From an uncultured bacterium (GTDB lineage: Bacteria; Bacillota; Bacilli; Lactobacillales; Lactobacillaceae): a DNA stretch of 64,000 nt. Below, piece by piece: positions 1-8,654 of this stretch. The notes under the pieces are model-generated. The model worked only from the letters and a program-made list of their open reading frames with translations, did no database searches and was not told where the DNA came from. The stretch's first letter is position 1. Each line of letters begins with the position of its first letter. Position numbers and translations under genes: made by a program. The stretch lies in NCBI GenBank assembly GCA_905214545.1, contig CAJMMO010000002.1:310001-374000 (forward strand), read 5' to 3'.

Positions 1-3000
1 CCCATTAGTCCCTGGGTTGACCGGCGTAGTTGGAGTTGGAGTAGTAGTTTCGCTAAGCGGTCTGTAAGTTACCGTGATGTGGATGTCGTCACTCTTATAA
101 TCGATACCATCGATTGGAGCTACGTTGTTATTACCATCGCCGTGAGACGAGACGCTGAATAACATGTAACCAAATTCGGCTGGTGACAGTACGCCGGTGA
201 ATGATTGCGGACTCAGATTCCAGTTATTTGCTGGCTCATCATGATTGTCAGGATCAACTACCCAATTACCATTGGCGTCTTTCTTCACATTGACTAATTG
301 CTTGGTTACCTTATCAACGTAGCCAGTACCATCAAAAGTCAAAGTTTGCGTTGCATTACGTGGCTTTTGGCCGGTAAATTCGCTGCCGTCGCTATTCACG
401 TAGTTAATTGTTAACGTAACGTCCTTGGTTGCAGGTTTTACGCCGTGTTTCAGGTGAACAGTAACGACATCATTTTGGTTACCGGTTACTTTCGTTGGAA
501 TGGTGCCATCGGTTGAGGCGTAGACATATCCCTTATTTTCCAAGTCAGAAATAGTGTCTGTAGTTGTGTAGTCTACATTCGTGCCAGCGTCAACTGTCTT
601 TGAATCATAGCCGACATCAGGAATGTCGCTATTAGTTGTGTCATCATGGTAGACAACTTTTACTGAGCCTTGGTCCTTGACGTACTTAACCTTGACGTCC
701 TTGCCTGGGTCATTTGGATCTGGATCTACTGTGTCACCAACATTGCCACTTTCCGGGTGGTAGCCTGGAACTTCTGGCTTTTTACCTGAGATCGTCTTGC
801 TTGGATCATGTGGATCGTTGGCAAATGGCGTCTTATTTGCATTTGGAATTGGTTTGCCATCTTTGTCAACTGGCACGATACTGCCTACCGGCTTGTAAGT
901 TACCTTTACTTTAATGTCGCCACTATCCTTGCCAATGTTAGTAATGGCAGCTACGTTGTTGCCATCTGCATGGTCAGAAACGTTAGCTAAGTAGTAGCCT
1001 TGCTCTACTGGTGACTTTACGCCATCAAAGCTGGTCTTATCGCCAGTCCACTTAATCGTTGGTGTAGCAGTATTGTCGGTATCAATTTCCCAATTACCAT
1101 TACCATCTTGATGTGCGTTAACCATTTGACCGGTTACTTTATCAACGTATGCGGTGCCAGTGAAGGTTAGTGTTTGACTGGCATTAGTTGGAATAGTACC
1201 AGTGAAACCCTTATCGTCGCTATTTTCGTAGCTTACGGTCAGGCTAACTTCCTTCTTCAAGGCATGTGGGTTAACTACGGTATTGCCATCTTGAGTCTTT
1301 GGCACTTGGTCCGTAGGCGTGTCTGGTGTGATCACCTGTACGCCGTGTTTCATATGAACAGTGACAGTAGTACTGTCGTTACCGACTACCGCTGGTACGG
1401 TGCCATCAGTTGAAACGTAAACATAGCCTTGGTTTTCCAAGTTAGAAACAGTCTTATCAGGTGTGTAGTTTACAGTGGTGCCGTCATCAACAGTTCCTGA
1501 GTTATAACCAACACCCTTAATGTCAGTATTAACAGTGTCGTCATGGAAGACAACCGTGACGCTACCTTGATCCTTAACGTAAACAACAGCTACGTCCTTG
1601 CTTGGATCGGAATTAGGATCTACTGGGTCACCAACTTTGCCACTTTCCGGGTGGTAGCCTGGGACTTCTGGCTTAGTTCCTGAAGTAGTCTTGGTTGGGT
1701 CATTTGGATCGTTAGGGAATGGTGTTGGCGTAGTGCCGTGAATTTGGTGACCATCTTTATCAACGGGGATGATGTTGCCGACTGGATTGTAGGTAACAGT
1801 GACATTGATGCTGTTACTATCCTTGTTAATGTTAGGGATTGCAGCTACGTTGTTGCCATCTGCGTGGTCAGAAATATTGGCTAAGTAGTAGCCTTGCTCT
1901 ACTGGTGACTTTACGCCATCAAAGCTGGTCTTATCGCCAGTCCACTTAATCGTTGGTGTAGCAGTATTGTCGGTATCAATTTCCCAATTACCATTACCAT
2001 CTTGATGTGCGTTAACCATTTGACCGGTTACTTTATCAACGTATGCGGTGCCAGTGAAGGTTAGTGTTTGACTGGCATTAGTTGGAATAGTACCAGTGAA
2101 ACCCTTATCGTCGCTATTTTCGTAGCTTACGGTCAGGTTAACTTTCTTAGTTAAGCTAGTTGGATTAACTACTGTCTTACCATCCTGAGTCCTTGGCACT
2201 TGGTCAGTAGTAGTGTTAGGTGTAATTTCTTGAGCACCGTGCTTCATGTGAACAGTGACAGTAATATCTTGATTTCCTTGAACTTTCGTTGGAATGGTGC
2301 CGTCGGTTGAAACGTAGACATAACCTTGACCATTCAAGGTAGACATATTGGCGTCTGTTGTGTAGCCCACACTGGTGCCATCATTGGCTTCTCCTGAGTC
2401 ATAGCCAACACCTGAAATATCAGTATTAGTTGTGTCATCATGGTAGACAACTTTTACTGAGCCTTGAGCAACATTCCTTGCATAATGCACGATGATAGTA
2501 TTCGACTCTTTTGTATCTGTAGTCACATGTGACCCGGCGATTGTAGCTTGATTTGTATCAACTAAGTGATAGTCATCAATTGTTGGGGACGTAACGTCAG
2601 CGAAATCGCCGCTTGGAGTCTCTTGGTCAGTGGCAGTAATCTGGCCATTTGTTACTGTTGTCCAATAAACAGTTGCAGATGACTTGTCGGTATCATCAAT
2701 AATTTTATCGGCCAAACGGTCATCATCTGCCTGTGCAAACGCAACTGCATTATTAGCACTATCGTTAACTGCCATCAGGCTAAATGGTGTAGGAGTATCT
2801 GGTCCTGGAATAAAACCACCGTCCGGATTTGTAGGCGATACTGGCACAGAACCATGAACAAAAGTGACTTCAAAATTTTGTTTTTCACCAGTATATTTAC
2901 CTGGATCTTTAAATTGATCTTTATATAATGCATAGCCCCTATTTTCCAGGATTCCAATTGTTTCATCAGTTGAATATCCCGACTTACCGCCAATAGAGCT

Positions 3001-3633
3001 ACCAACGTATCCCTCTAAAGTGTCTGTTTTGATTGTCGTGTTTTGAGTCTTATCAATATAGGTTACAGTGACTTCTGCTTTCTTCAGTTCCGGCACAAAC
3101 GTCACTGATTGTTGTTTGTCATCAGCCAGTTCTTTTTCAGTCGTTTGCTCGTGGTATTCGATTGTCTGCGTCTTGTGTTGAACTTGATCATCAATAATTT
3201 CAACCGAGTCGCCATGCTCTGCTTTTACAGCAGCAACATCAGCATCTTTTGTCGGTGCAATAGCCGTAATTTTCGTCTTAGTTGCTTCGCCAGCATTCTC
3301 ATTAGTGCCCGCAGCAGTATCCGCCGGAGTTGCTTCACTAGCCTTAGCAGCAGCGACTACCCCACCATTTTTACTATCTGCGGGTTGAACAACACTGTTG
3401 TTATTAGTTGCTTGCTTTGAAGTTTCAGCTGATTTTTGAACCTCACCGGACTTTGCCTCGGCATTTTCATTTACACCCGACACAGTATCAGCGTGCACTA
3501 CGTCCGCGCCAAAAAACAAGGTAGTCCCTAACAGCACTGAAGCCGCACCAATCGACAGCTTGCGAATGCCGAAGTGCTGAACCTGCCTGGAATTGCCCTT
3601 CATTCTTTCTTTAAAGTTATTTTTTGAAACCAT
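1..3633 (-). CDS. MucBP/Mub-repeat surface adhesin, C-terminus beyond window
   Basis: Large secreted cell-wall protein, probably a mucus or host-surface adhesin. The frame stays open for 1211 codons from the ATG at 3633 to the window edge. Residues about 20-50 form a YSIRK-type signal (FGIRKLSIGAASVLLG followed by a VHADT cleavage region). A low-complexity Ala/Thr/Glu stretch follows, then a MucBP-like segment (VTVTYIDKTQ), then long repeat units of about 298 residues that combine a VTVSYENSDDKGF Mub-B2-like part with a MucBP-like VVFHDDT part. The start is supported by GGAGACTGAAC just upstream. Base composition is visibly AT-richer than the next surface gene, which suggests separate acquisition. 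The anchor is outside the window, so LPXTG sorting is only expected. Mucin binding is inferred from the family. Confidence 0.85.
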   Translation of the reverse strand, partial: MVSKNNFKERMKGNSRQVQHFGIRKLSIGAASVLLGTTLFFGADVVHADTVSGVNENAEAKSGEVQKSAETSKQATNNNSVVQPADSKNGGVVAAAKASEATPADTAAGTNENAGEATKTKITAIAPTKDADVAAVKAEHGDSVEIIDDQVQHKTQTIEYHEQTTEKELADDKQQSVTFVPELKKAEVTVTYIDKTQNTTIKTDTLEGYVGSSIGGKSGYSTDETIGILENRGYALYKDQFKDPGKYTGEKQNFEVTFVHGSVPVSPTNPDGGFIPGPDTPTPFSLMAVNDSANNAVAFAQADDDRLADKIIDDTDKSSATVYWTTVTNGQITATDQETPSGDFADVTSPTIDDYHLVDTNQATIAGSHVTTDTKESNTIIVHYARNVAQGSVKVVYHDDTTNTDISGVGYDSGEANDGTSVGYTTDANMSTLNGQGYVYVSTDGTIPTKVQGNQDITVTVHMKHGAQEITPNTTTDQVPRTQDGKTVVNPTSLTKKVNLTVSYENSDDKGFTGTIPTNASQTLTFTGTAYVDKVTGQMVNAHQDGNGNWEIDTDNTATPTIKWTGDKTSFDGVKSPVEQGYYLANISDHADGNNVAAIPNINKDSNSINVTVTYNPVGNIIPVDKDGHQIHGTTPTPFPNDPNDPTKTTSGTKPEVPGYHPESGKVGDPVDPNSDPSKDVAVVYVKDQGSVTVVFHDDTVNTDIKGVGYNSGTVDDGTTVNYTPDKTVSNLENQGYVYVSTDGTVPAVVGNDSTTVTVHMKHGVQVITPDTPTDQVPKTQDGNTVVNPHALKKEVSLTVSYENSDDKGFTGTIPTNASQTLTFTGTAYVDKVTGQMVNAHQDGNGNWEIDTDNTATPTIKWTGDKTSFDGVKSPVEQGYYLANVSDHADGNNVAAITNIGKDSGDIKVKVTYKPVGSIVPVDKDGKPIPNANKTPFANDPHDPSKTISGKKPEVPGYHPESGNVGDTVDPDPNDPGKDVKVKYVKDQGSVKVVYHDDTTNSDIPDVGYDSKTVDAGTNVDYTTTDTISDLENKGYVYASTDGTIPTKVTGNQNDVVTVHLKHGVKPATKDVTLTINYVNSDGSEFTGQKPRNATQTLTFDGTGYVDKVTKQLVNVKKDANGNWVVDPDNHDEPANNWNLSPQSFTGVLSPAEFGYMLFSVSSHGDGNNNVAPIDGIDYKSDDIHITVTYRPLSETTTPTPTTPVNPGTNG
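986..1243 (-). repeat. 258-bp perfect intragenic repeat, copy 1
   Basis: This block is identical base for base to 1880-2137, at an offset of 894 bp (298 codons, in frame). It encodes the Mub-B2-like part of the adhesin repeat. The flanking parts of the two units have diverged, so only the core is homogenised. Confidence 0.9.
1880..2137 (-). repeat. 258-bp perfect intragenic repeat, copy 2
   Basis: Identical partner of 986-1243. A third, clearly diverged unit begins near 115. The perfect identity of two copies inside diverged flanks points to recent duplication or gene conversion. Confidence 0.9.
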
Positions 3634-3669
3634 GTTCAGTCTCCTATAAGAATTAATTGTCTTCATAAA

Positions 3670-3760
3670 CTAACCGCGCTCGCACGGCTAAAAATTATCT
3701 GTCTCTTTTGTTGTATTTATAACACTATCTATTACAAAAATAACACTATTTATTTACAAA
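3670..3760 (-). promoter_or_regulatory. Promoter region of the adhesin with paired direct repeats
   Basis: On the minus strand a TATAAA -10 lies close to TGTTAT as a possible -35. The 10-bp sequence ATAACACTAT (plus-strand reading) occurs at 3719-3728 and again at 3740-3749, 21 bp apart, and the copies overlap the two promoter hexamers. A GC-rich imperfect hairpin follows in the leader at about 3670-3690. Regulator unknown. Confidence 0.5.
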
Positions 3761-3882
3761 GAATAGATATACAAAGCATGTTAAAAATAGCCATAATTTC
3801 CGAAAACTAGGCAAGCATGGCTTATGACTATCATTTGAATTAAAAAACGTAGATACTCAATTAAATACCAAAAAATAACAAA

Positions 3883-3917
3883 AAAAGGCCCCTTAGGATT
3901 GCCCTAAGGGGTCTTTT
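3883..3917 (-). terminator. Intrinsic terminator after the LPQTG surface protein locus
   Basis: Minus-strand stem AAAAGACCCCTTAGG pairs with CCTAAGGGGCCTTTT across a short loop, followed by a run of T. It lies 8 bp past the TAG at 3925-3927. Confidence 0.9.
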
Positions 3918-3924
3918 CATTTAA

Positions 3925-4254
3925 CTAATTCTTCTTGCGTTTCTTAAAGCCAAACAGGCTCAGCATCCCCGCCAGGCCAATAAAGCCGGCCGCAAGCGCC
4001 GAACTGCCGTCCTTACTGCCCGTTTGCGGCAGCTTCTGCTCTTCTGCCGCTTGCGTAGCAGTCGGCTCTGCCAGCTGACCCGGCTGCGCCGGTCTATCCG
4101 GCCGCAGCGGTTCATCACCAGCTTGCCCAGGTCTGTGCGGCCGGTCTGGATGCTCATCAGGCCGCTCTGCTGGAACATCTGGTTTGCCTGGTTGCTCCGG
4201 CTTACCAGGTTTGTCTTCCGGTTGCTCCGGCTTGCCAGGCTTGTCGCCCGGTTG
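3925..4254 (-). pseudogene. Cut-off LPQTG anchor region of the 4255-7653 surface protein
   Basis: Directly after the TAG at 4255-4257, and in the same frame, 109 further codons remain open. They encode a Pro-rich wall-spanning stretch (repeats of the type KPEQPGDKPG), then EEQKLPQTG, a hydrophobic segment (AAGFIGLAGMLSLFGF) and the basic tail KKRKKN before the true TAG at 3925-3927. That is a complete sortase sorting signal, now untranslated unless the stop is read through. Neighbouring repeats carry GAG at the position of the TAG (CCGGAGCAA versus CCATAGCAA), so the stop looks like a nonsense mutation. A sequencing error is the main alternative. Confidence 0.85.
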
Positions 4255-7200
4255 CTATGGTTTGCCAGGCTCAATTGACGGTGTCGTCGTCTTCGTAAAG
4301 TGGACTTCGTAGTGGCCGCCCTTTGCCGGCATCGTCGTCACATCAAAGTTGTCGCTTACAAGCGTGTAGCCCTTGCCCTCAATTTCCTTAATCGTCTCTG
4401 CTGTGGAGTAATTAAGCGGCGTCCCTGGCTTAGCTGTGATTGTCTTGTTGTAAGAGCTGAGGTCTGTTTGCTTAGTGTCATCGATGTAGGAAATCGTGAC
4501 CGTTTGCTCTTCCGGCTCAGCTGGTTTCTCTGGTTTACCAGTACCAACCACCGTTAACTTAGCGGAATTTCGCGAACCCGGTAAAATCGTCAGCGTTGGC
4601 AATTCAGCTTCATCCCCGCTGGCCGCAGCCATCATGAAGAAGGCTCTGGCAGCACTGCTGGTATTCTTGCTGAAGATCGCACTCGCAACATAAATACTCT
4701 TACCGACATAGCTCCTAATCTTGCTGTACTTGAGCGGGATGTCCAAGCGCAGCGCAGTATAAGGCGGAATCTTCTGGCCCCTCAGATTTACCGCCACCGC
4801 GTGCACCTGCGACCAGTCAAGGACTTTGCTGGCAGTCTGCCAGTTGTCCGGGTTAAAGTTTGCTTTGGCGTTGCTTAAATCCTGCGGCTTGCTGCTGTAG
4901 AGCAGCTGGGCAGAGCTGGCAAGACTGTCATCAACGCCCGTGCCATTCAGCACCGTCAGCGTTGCCGGCCCAGCCAATACCGGTGAAAATTCGCTCTTCG
5001 TGTCATCAGTATCTGGCACGTTGACAACTTCCACGGCCCCTTTAATTTCTTGACTAGTGGCATTGATAATTGAGCCATAGATATTAAAGTTTTCAGGGTT
5101 TGGCTTGTCGACTGACTGCGTGCCCTCTGCTCTTGGCCCCAAGGACTGGTTGTCGCCAACCAGCGTCAGCGAGGTCAGCCCCTTGCCTTGGGAAATGATC
5201 CAGGTTTCGCCGTCGCCGACATAAGCGGTCTTGTCAGCCGCAATGCCTTCTTGCGTGAGCAAGGTCTTCATCGCAGCATTGTTTTGGGAACCAAAGTGCG
5301 TGATGCCTTTATAGCCTGTGGTGCTTAAATTATTGGCTACCACTAAAAATGGCGAGTACTGCGCCCCAGGCACCGCGTCGAGCGCGTTGTCATAAGGCAC
5401 AGTGATGTTAAAGCCGCGCGGCAGCAAGTCGTAGTTGGACAAGTCGACCTTAATAAAGTTGATTGCGCCGATCTTTATCTGGGAAACGGCGCGCGGTGTC
5501 AAAACTTTGCCATTGCTGTCGGTGGCCGCACCTTCTTTAACCTGCACCGCGCTCAAGTCGCTGACGACCGTACTAGTCGGGACCTGAATGTAGGCCACAG
5601 GGTGTTGCAGGTTTGGCTGAACGCGGTTAGAGGCAGAATCGACCATTTGGTAGGTCATGGTACCCGAGTTGATGTCGCCGGCACTCCCTGACTTCTGGTC
5701 CTTTGAAACGCCCATTCTGGCGCCTTGGTCAAAGCCTTTGATGTACACGTCGCACAAGTTTAGACCTTCTAAATCAAAACCGCTGCCAGCTACATCTGCC
5801 GTAAAGTGCAGGACGTCGCCGTCTGCTACTCGCTCGGATTCAATCCGGTAGCCGTTTTTCTTGCGCGATGCTGCCACGCCAAAGCTTGCGCCCTGAGGCA
5901 CCGACGCATAGTCAGCTGCCACTTTTTTGATTGAGGCAGCAGAGTCCACATAGCAGCCTCTGCGGTCAATATTGTGCTGCAAAGACACTGCGGCCTTGCC
6001 CTGCAACTGCTCGCGGGTCAAGACGACCTCTTGGCCGTCAGACAGCGTCAGCGTCAATTTATCAGGAACGCTGCTGCCGTAAGTGACGCTGTACAGCGCC
6101 AAGCCGTCAGGCACATCCAAGGTATAGTGCACGTCTTTCAGCTCTTGGCCCGTGTCGTTAGTCAAAGCTTCCACGTTATAGCCGGACTCGTGATATTTGC
6201 CGTTAATCATCACGCCTAAGCTCGGCTGGCTGTCCATCTTCAAGCCGCCGCTGTCAGTAGTGTAGTAGCCCGAGTCGATATTTTGATAAGTGAGGTGGGT
6301 CTTGTATTGGATGTGGTCTTTCAGATCCCCCTTGGTCTGGCCCAGGTCAAAAGAGATCCCGCTGTCTTGCGAATAAAACGGAACCTGACCGGCATTCAGC
6401 TGGATTTTGACGTCTGGGAAAGTAAAGCGGATCTTGGAATCGGCGCTGGCCAAGGCGCTGGCTGGGACTTGCATGTGCAGCGGGACGGTCAGGGTCCAAT
6501 CATTATTGGCGTTGGCATAGCTGAAGGAAAGCGGCTGCACGGCGCTGACTTTAATGATGAGGTCGTTGCCGTCTTCAGCCAGGCTGAACTTGCAGCTGGC
6601 CTGGTGGCCGGCATTGTCGGTGATCGTGCCCGTCTGCGCACCCAGCTTCACCCAATCGGCGATCTTTTGGCTGGGCTCAGTTTTTAAGCGCAGGCTGAAA
6701 TCAGGTACGCTGAGCGGAGTGGTGCCAAAGACGTCGCTGGCGCGGTGCAGGGTGTTTAAGACGATTGGCACCTGCAGCTTGATGTCTTCGCCGTTGGCCA
6801 CTGAAGTTGGCAGCTGCATTTGGCCCTTGCCGCCTTGGAAGATCATCGGCAGCTGGTAGCTGATGGCTAAATCGGCGACGTCGCTGTTGTGGATCACCTT
6901 GATGTGGCCGCTGATCAGGTCAAAAGGCCGGTAGAAATCGGTCGTGTTGGCAAAAACTTTGCGCAGCTCGACGGCAGGATTTCTGGTTAAGGGAAAAGTC
7001 TGGCCAAAAGTGGTAGATATGGTAAAGCGATAAATCACTTCAAAGTACGGGGAACTATCGTCTCCTTTGATTGTAGTGGTCCCGTAGACTGGCGGTAGAC
7101 CTGGCAGCGAGGTCCGGTCTGCGTAGATGGTTGGAATTAAAACGGTGTAGGTTTCACCGGCTTCTGCTGTGCCGGCAAGGACCAGCTGGGCTGACTGCTT

Positions 7201-7653
7201 TTCATTGATGACGTCGCGGTCTAAGCTGACGTTAACGTTTGCCACCTTGGCCGTCTGCTCTTTACCAGGAAGATAATAGCTGGTGTAGTCATGGCTTTGG
7301 TCGTCGACGATTTGCCCGACGGAAGCTTTGGCGGCCTGGACGGTTGAGCTGTCAGCAGTTTCTTTTTCCTCAACAGCGGGCTGTTCAGGCTCTTCCTGCT
7401 CAGCGTCTTTGTCAGGCTTAGCAACTTGGTCATTATCGGTATTCGTAGTTGGTTTGCTGTCGGTGTTAGTGACCGGTTCCTGGCTTGTCTTCGTGACAGC
7501 ATTGTCAGTCACCGTGTCAGCGTGGACCACCGGCGCATTCGTTACAGCAAGCGCGGTCCCGACCACAAAGGTGCTGCAGGCGGCCAGCCACTGCTTGTTT
7601 GCCCTGCGGGCTTGGTAGGTCCGCCCCTTTTTATGGGCCCTCCTTGTTTCCAT
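4255..7653 (-). CDS. Large secreted surface protein, truncated before its LPXTG anchor
   Basis: An exported protein of 1132 residues. The N-terminus has a long basic region and hydrophobic core (ANKQWLAACSTFVVGTALAV, cut near VVHADT), loosely like the KxYKxGKxW signal class. The body is a long region I do not recognise, with beta-rich spacing. A MucBP-like domain occupies roughly residues 1050-1120 (QTVTISYIDDTKQTDLSSYNK). Translation stops at TAG 4255-4257 inside the proline-rich wall-spanning repeat, leaving the LPQTG anchor downstream. If expressed, the product should be released rather than wall-linked. The start ATG follows AGAGGAGAATAATT. The codon use is GC-rich, like the core genes and unlike the neighbouring adhesin. 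Confidence 0.85.
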   Translation of the reverse strand: METRRAHKKGRTYQARRANKQWLAACSTFVVGTALAVTNAPVVHADTVTDNAVTKTSQEPVTNTDSKPTTNTDNDQVAKPDKDAEQEEPEQPAVEEKETADSSTVQAAKASVGQIVDDQSHDYTSYYLPGKEQTAKVANVNVSLDRDVINEKQSAQLVLAGTAEAGETYTVLIPTIYADRTSLPGLPPVYGTTTIKGDDSSPYFEVIYRFTISTTFGQTFPLTRNPAVELRKVFANTTDFYRPFDLISGHIKVIHNSDVADLAISYQLPMIFQGGKGQMQLPTSVANGEDIKLQVPIVLNTLHRASDVFGTTPLSVPDFSLRLKTEPSQKIADWVKLGAQTGTITDNAGHQASCKFSLAEDGNDLIIKVSAVQPLSFSYANANNDWTLTVPLHMQVPASALASADSKIRFTFPDVKIQLNAGQVPFYSQDSGISFDLGQTKGDLKDHIQYKTHLTYQNIDSGYYTTDSGGLKMDSQPSLGVMINGKYHESGYNVEALTNDTGQELKDVHYTLDVPDGLALYSVTYGSSVPDKLTLTLSDGQEVVLTREQLQGKAAVSLQHNIDRRGCYVDSAASIKKVAADYASVPQGASFGVAASRKKNGYRIESERVADGDVLHFTADVAGSGFDLEGLNLCDVYIKGFDQGARMGVSKDQKSGSAGDINSGTMTYQMVDSASNRVQPNLQHPVAYIQVPTSTVVSDLSAVQVKEGAATDSNGKVLTPRAVSQIKIGAINFIKVDLSNYDLLPRGFNITVPYDNALDAVPGAQYSPFLVVANNLSTTGYKGITHFGSQNNAAMKTLLTQEGIAADKTAYVGDGETWIISQGKGLTSLTLVGDNQSLGPRAEGTQSVDKPNPENFNIYGSIINATSQEIKGAVEVVNVPDTDDTKSEFSPVLAGPATLTVLNGTGVDDSLASSAQLLYSSKPQDLSNAKANFNPDNWQTASKVLDWSQVHAVAVNLRGQKIPPYTALRLDIPLKYSKIRSYVGKSIYVASAIFSKNTSSAARAFFMMAAASGDEAELPTLTILPGSRNSAKLTVVGTGKPEKPAEPEEQTVTISYIDDTKQTDLSSYNKTITAKPGTPLNYSTAETIKEIEGKGYTLVSDNFDVTTMPAKGGHYEVHFTKTTTPSIEPGKP

Positions 7654-7788
7654 AATTATTCTCCTCTAAGTCAATTAATAAGTGATTTTACAGGTGTTAT
7701 TTAATTTGATTATATCATGGAAAATGGCTGGCCCGACGAGAAATTGTATACGCTTACTATACCTATTTTAATAGGGATTTTCGGCATT

Positions 7789-7815
7789 AAAAAAGCAGCA
7801 GTTGGAAGCTGCTGC
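7789..7815 (-). terminator. Intrinsic terminator (second of a tandem pair)
   Basis: Minus-strand stem GCAGCAG/CTGCTGC with a 7-nt loop, followed by six T. It lies downstream of the structured RNA terminator and before the promoter of the 7653 gene, insulating that gene. Confidence 0.75.
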
Positions 7816-7862
7816 AGAAAGTCATTGCTATATTTTGTTATAAAAAAATAGGACTGATTAAT

Positions 7863-7892
7863 AAAAAAGTGCACTGGCTACCACCAATGCAC
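7863..7892 (-). terminator. Terminator of the structured RNA candidate
   Basis: Nine-base-pair stem with one G-U pair, six-base loop, then six T on the minus strand. The loop side (TTGGTGGT) can alternatively pair with ACCACCA inside the upstream RNA. Confidence 0.8.
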
Positions 7893-8032
7893 GAGCACAA
7901 ACAAAGGAGCTGATACCCTTGAGGGTGTACTCTATTGCGCTTGGCTGGTGGTGTATTGCAAGTACACCAGAACAAAAGCGCTACCGCTAAGCTATCAGCC
8001 TAATTGTTGAAGTAATATTAATCTTTAACTTC
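7863..8032 (-). ncRNA. Candidate structured small RNA with tRNA-like elements
   Basis: The interval has its own promoter and terminator on the minus strand and no ORF. A TATAAT lies at 8039-8044 and a strong terminator at 7863-7892 (stem GTGCATTGG/CCAGTGCAC, then T6). Inside, GCTGATA (minus) pairs with TATCAGC to close the structure. A tRNA D-arm-like stretch TAGCTTAGCGGTAGCGC follows. A hairpin with loop CTTGCAA resembles a UGC anticodon loop, flanked by the helix GCGCTT/AAGCGC, and a small ACCC-TCAA-GGGT hairpin stands where a T-arm would be. No canonical T-loop is present, so it is not a normal tRNA. It could be a decayed tRNA, a tRNA mimic or an unrelated sRNA or riboswitch. Confidence 0.5.
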
Positions 8033-8038
8033 GGTTAT

Positions 8039-8044
8039 ATTATA
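8039..8044 (-). promoter_or_regulatory. -10 box TATAAT for the structured RNA
   Basis: The minus strand reads CATGCTATAATATAACC, a perfect TATAAT preceded by TGC. No clear -35 is visible, so an extended -10 is likely. Confidence 0.55.
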
Positions 8045-8059
8045 GCATGGTTTAGCGAC

Positions 8060-8096
8060 TTTACTGACCGTCCAGCAACTGCTGGGCGGTTTTCTG
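8060..8096. terminator. Hairpin between GNAT gene and structured RNA
   Basis: CCGTCCAGC/GCTGGGCGG with a 4-base loop. The T-rich tail (TTTTCTGTTTT) is on the plus strand, while the gene that ends next to it (8105) is on the minus strand. It may act on both strands but is poor for the minus strand. Confidence 0.4.
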
Positions 8097-8104
8097 TTTT
8101 ACAG

Positions 8105-8593
8105 CTAATCAAAACGCCGCCCCATAATGACCAAGTCACGCTGGACCCCGTCCAATTCCGCTACCCGCGGCAACCGGCCCCATTCCTTAAAGCCAAAGTG
8201 CTCAAACAGCTTCAGACTCGGCTGGTTATGCCCAAAAATGTAGGCCACCACCGCGCTGATCTCCAGCTTAGGCAGCTGTGCAATCACAAACTCCATAGCC
8301 TGCTTGCCTACCCCGCGGTGCCGCACCTCCTGGTCCAAATAGATCGCAATCTCGCTTGTGTGGCAGTACGCCGGCCGCCCGTAAAAAGGCTCTAAGCCGA
8401 CCCAGCCCACAATCCTTTTTTCATCCTTAATCACCCACAAAGGGTGGTGCTCATCAAACGAAGCAAACCACTCTTCCCGGTCCTGCACCGTCACCGGCTC
8501 CAAGTCCGCCGTCGCCAAGCGGGACGGGATAATCTGATTGTAAATCTCAACAATCCGCGGCAAATCGCCGTGCTCTGCCTTCACAAACTTCAT
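8105..8593 (-). CDS. GNAT-family N-acetyltransferase (PAT/Bar-like)
   Basis: Acetyl-CoA dependent N-acetyltransferase of the phosphinothricin acetyltransferase-like GNAT group, 162 residues. It begins MKFVKAEHGDLPRIVEIYNQ, carries the conserved VGWVGLEPFYGRPAYCHTSEI strand region, the acetyl-CoA loop (DQEVRHRGVGKQAM, an R/QxxGxG/A motif) near residue 95-108, and a C-terminal FEHFGFKEWGRLP. The start at 8593 is chosen because TTAGGAGCTTAGCG precedes it. A longer frame up to 8632 would run into the terminator of the upstream tRNA. Substrate unknown. It lies 60 bp after the tRNA on the same strand, but the terminator between them suggests separate transcription or readthrough. Confidence 0.8.
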   Translation of the reverse strand: MKFVKAEHGDLPRIVEIYNQIIPSRLATADLEPVTVQDREEWFASFDEHHPLWVIKDEKRIVGWVGLEPFYGRPAYCHTSEIAIYLDQEVRHRGVGKQAMEFVIAQLPKLEISAVVAYIFGHNQPSLKLFEHFGFKEWGRLPRVAELDGVQRDLVIMGRRFD

Positions 8594-8612
8594 CGCTAAG
8601 CTCCTAATGTAT

Positions 8613-8649
8613 AAAAAAGGCCGCCATAGCAAATGCTACCGCGGCTTTT
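8613..8649 (-). terminator. Terminator of tRNA-Thr
   Basis: Minus-strand stem GCCGCGGTAGCA/TGCTATGGCGGC with a two-base apex, followed by six T, directly behind the tRNA. Confidence 0.9.
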
Positions 8650-8654
8650 AAAAA

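Noticed and set aside
961..2140. CRISPR-like array
   Set aside because: The repeats are in-frame 298-codon protein repeats, not short repeats with spacers.
8594..8632. Upstream start of the GNAT gene at 8632
   Set aside because: The added residues lie in the tRNA terminator hairpin; TTAGGAGC points to 8593.
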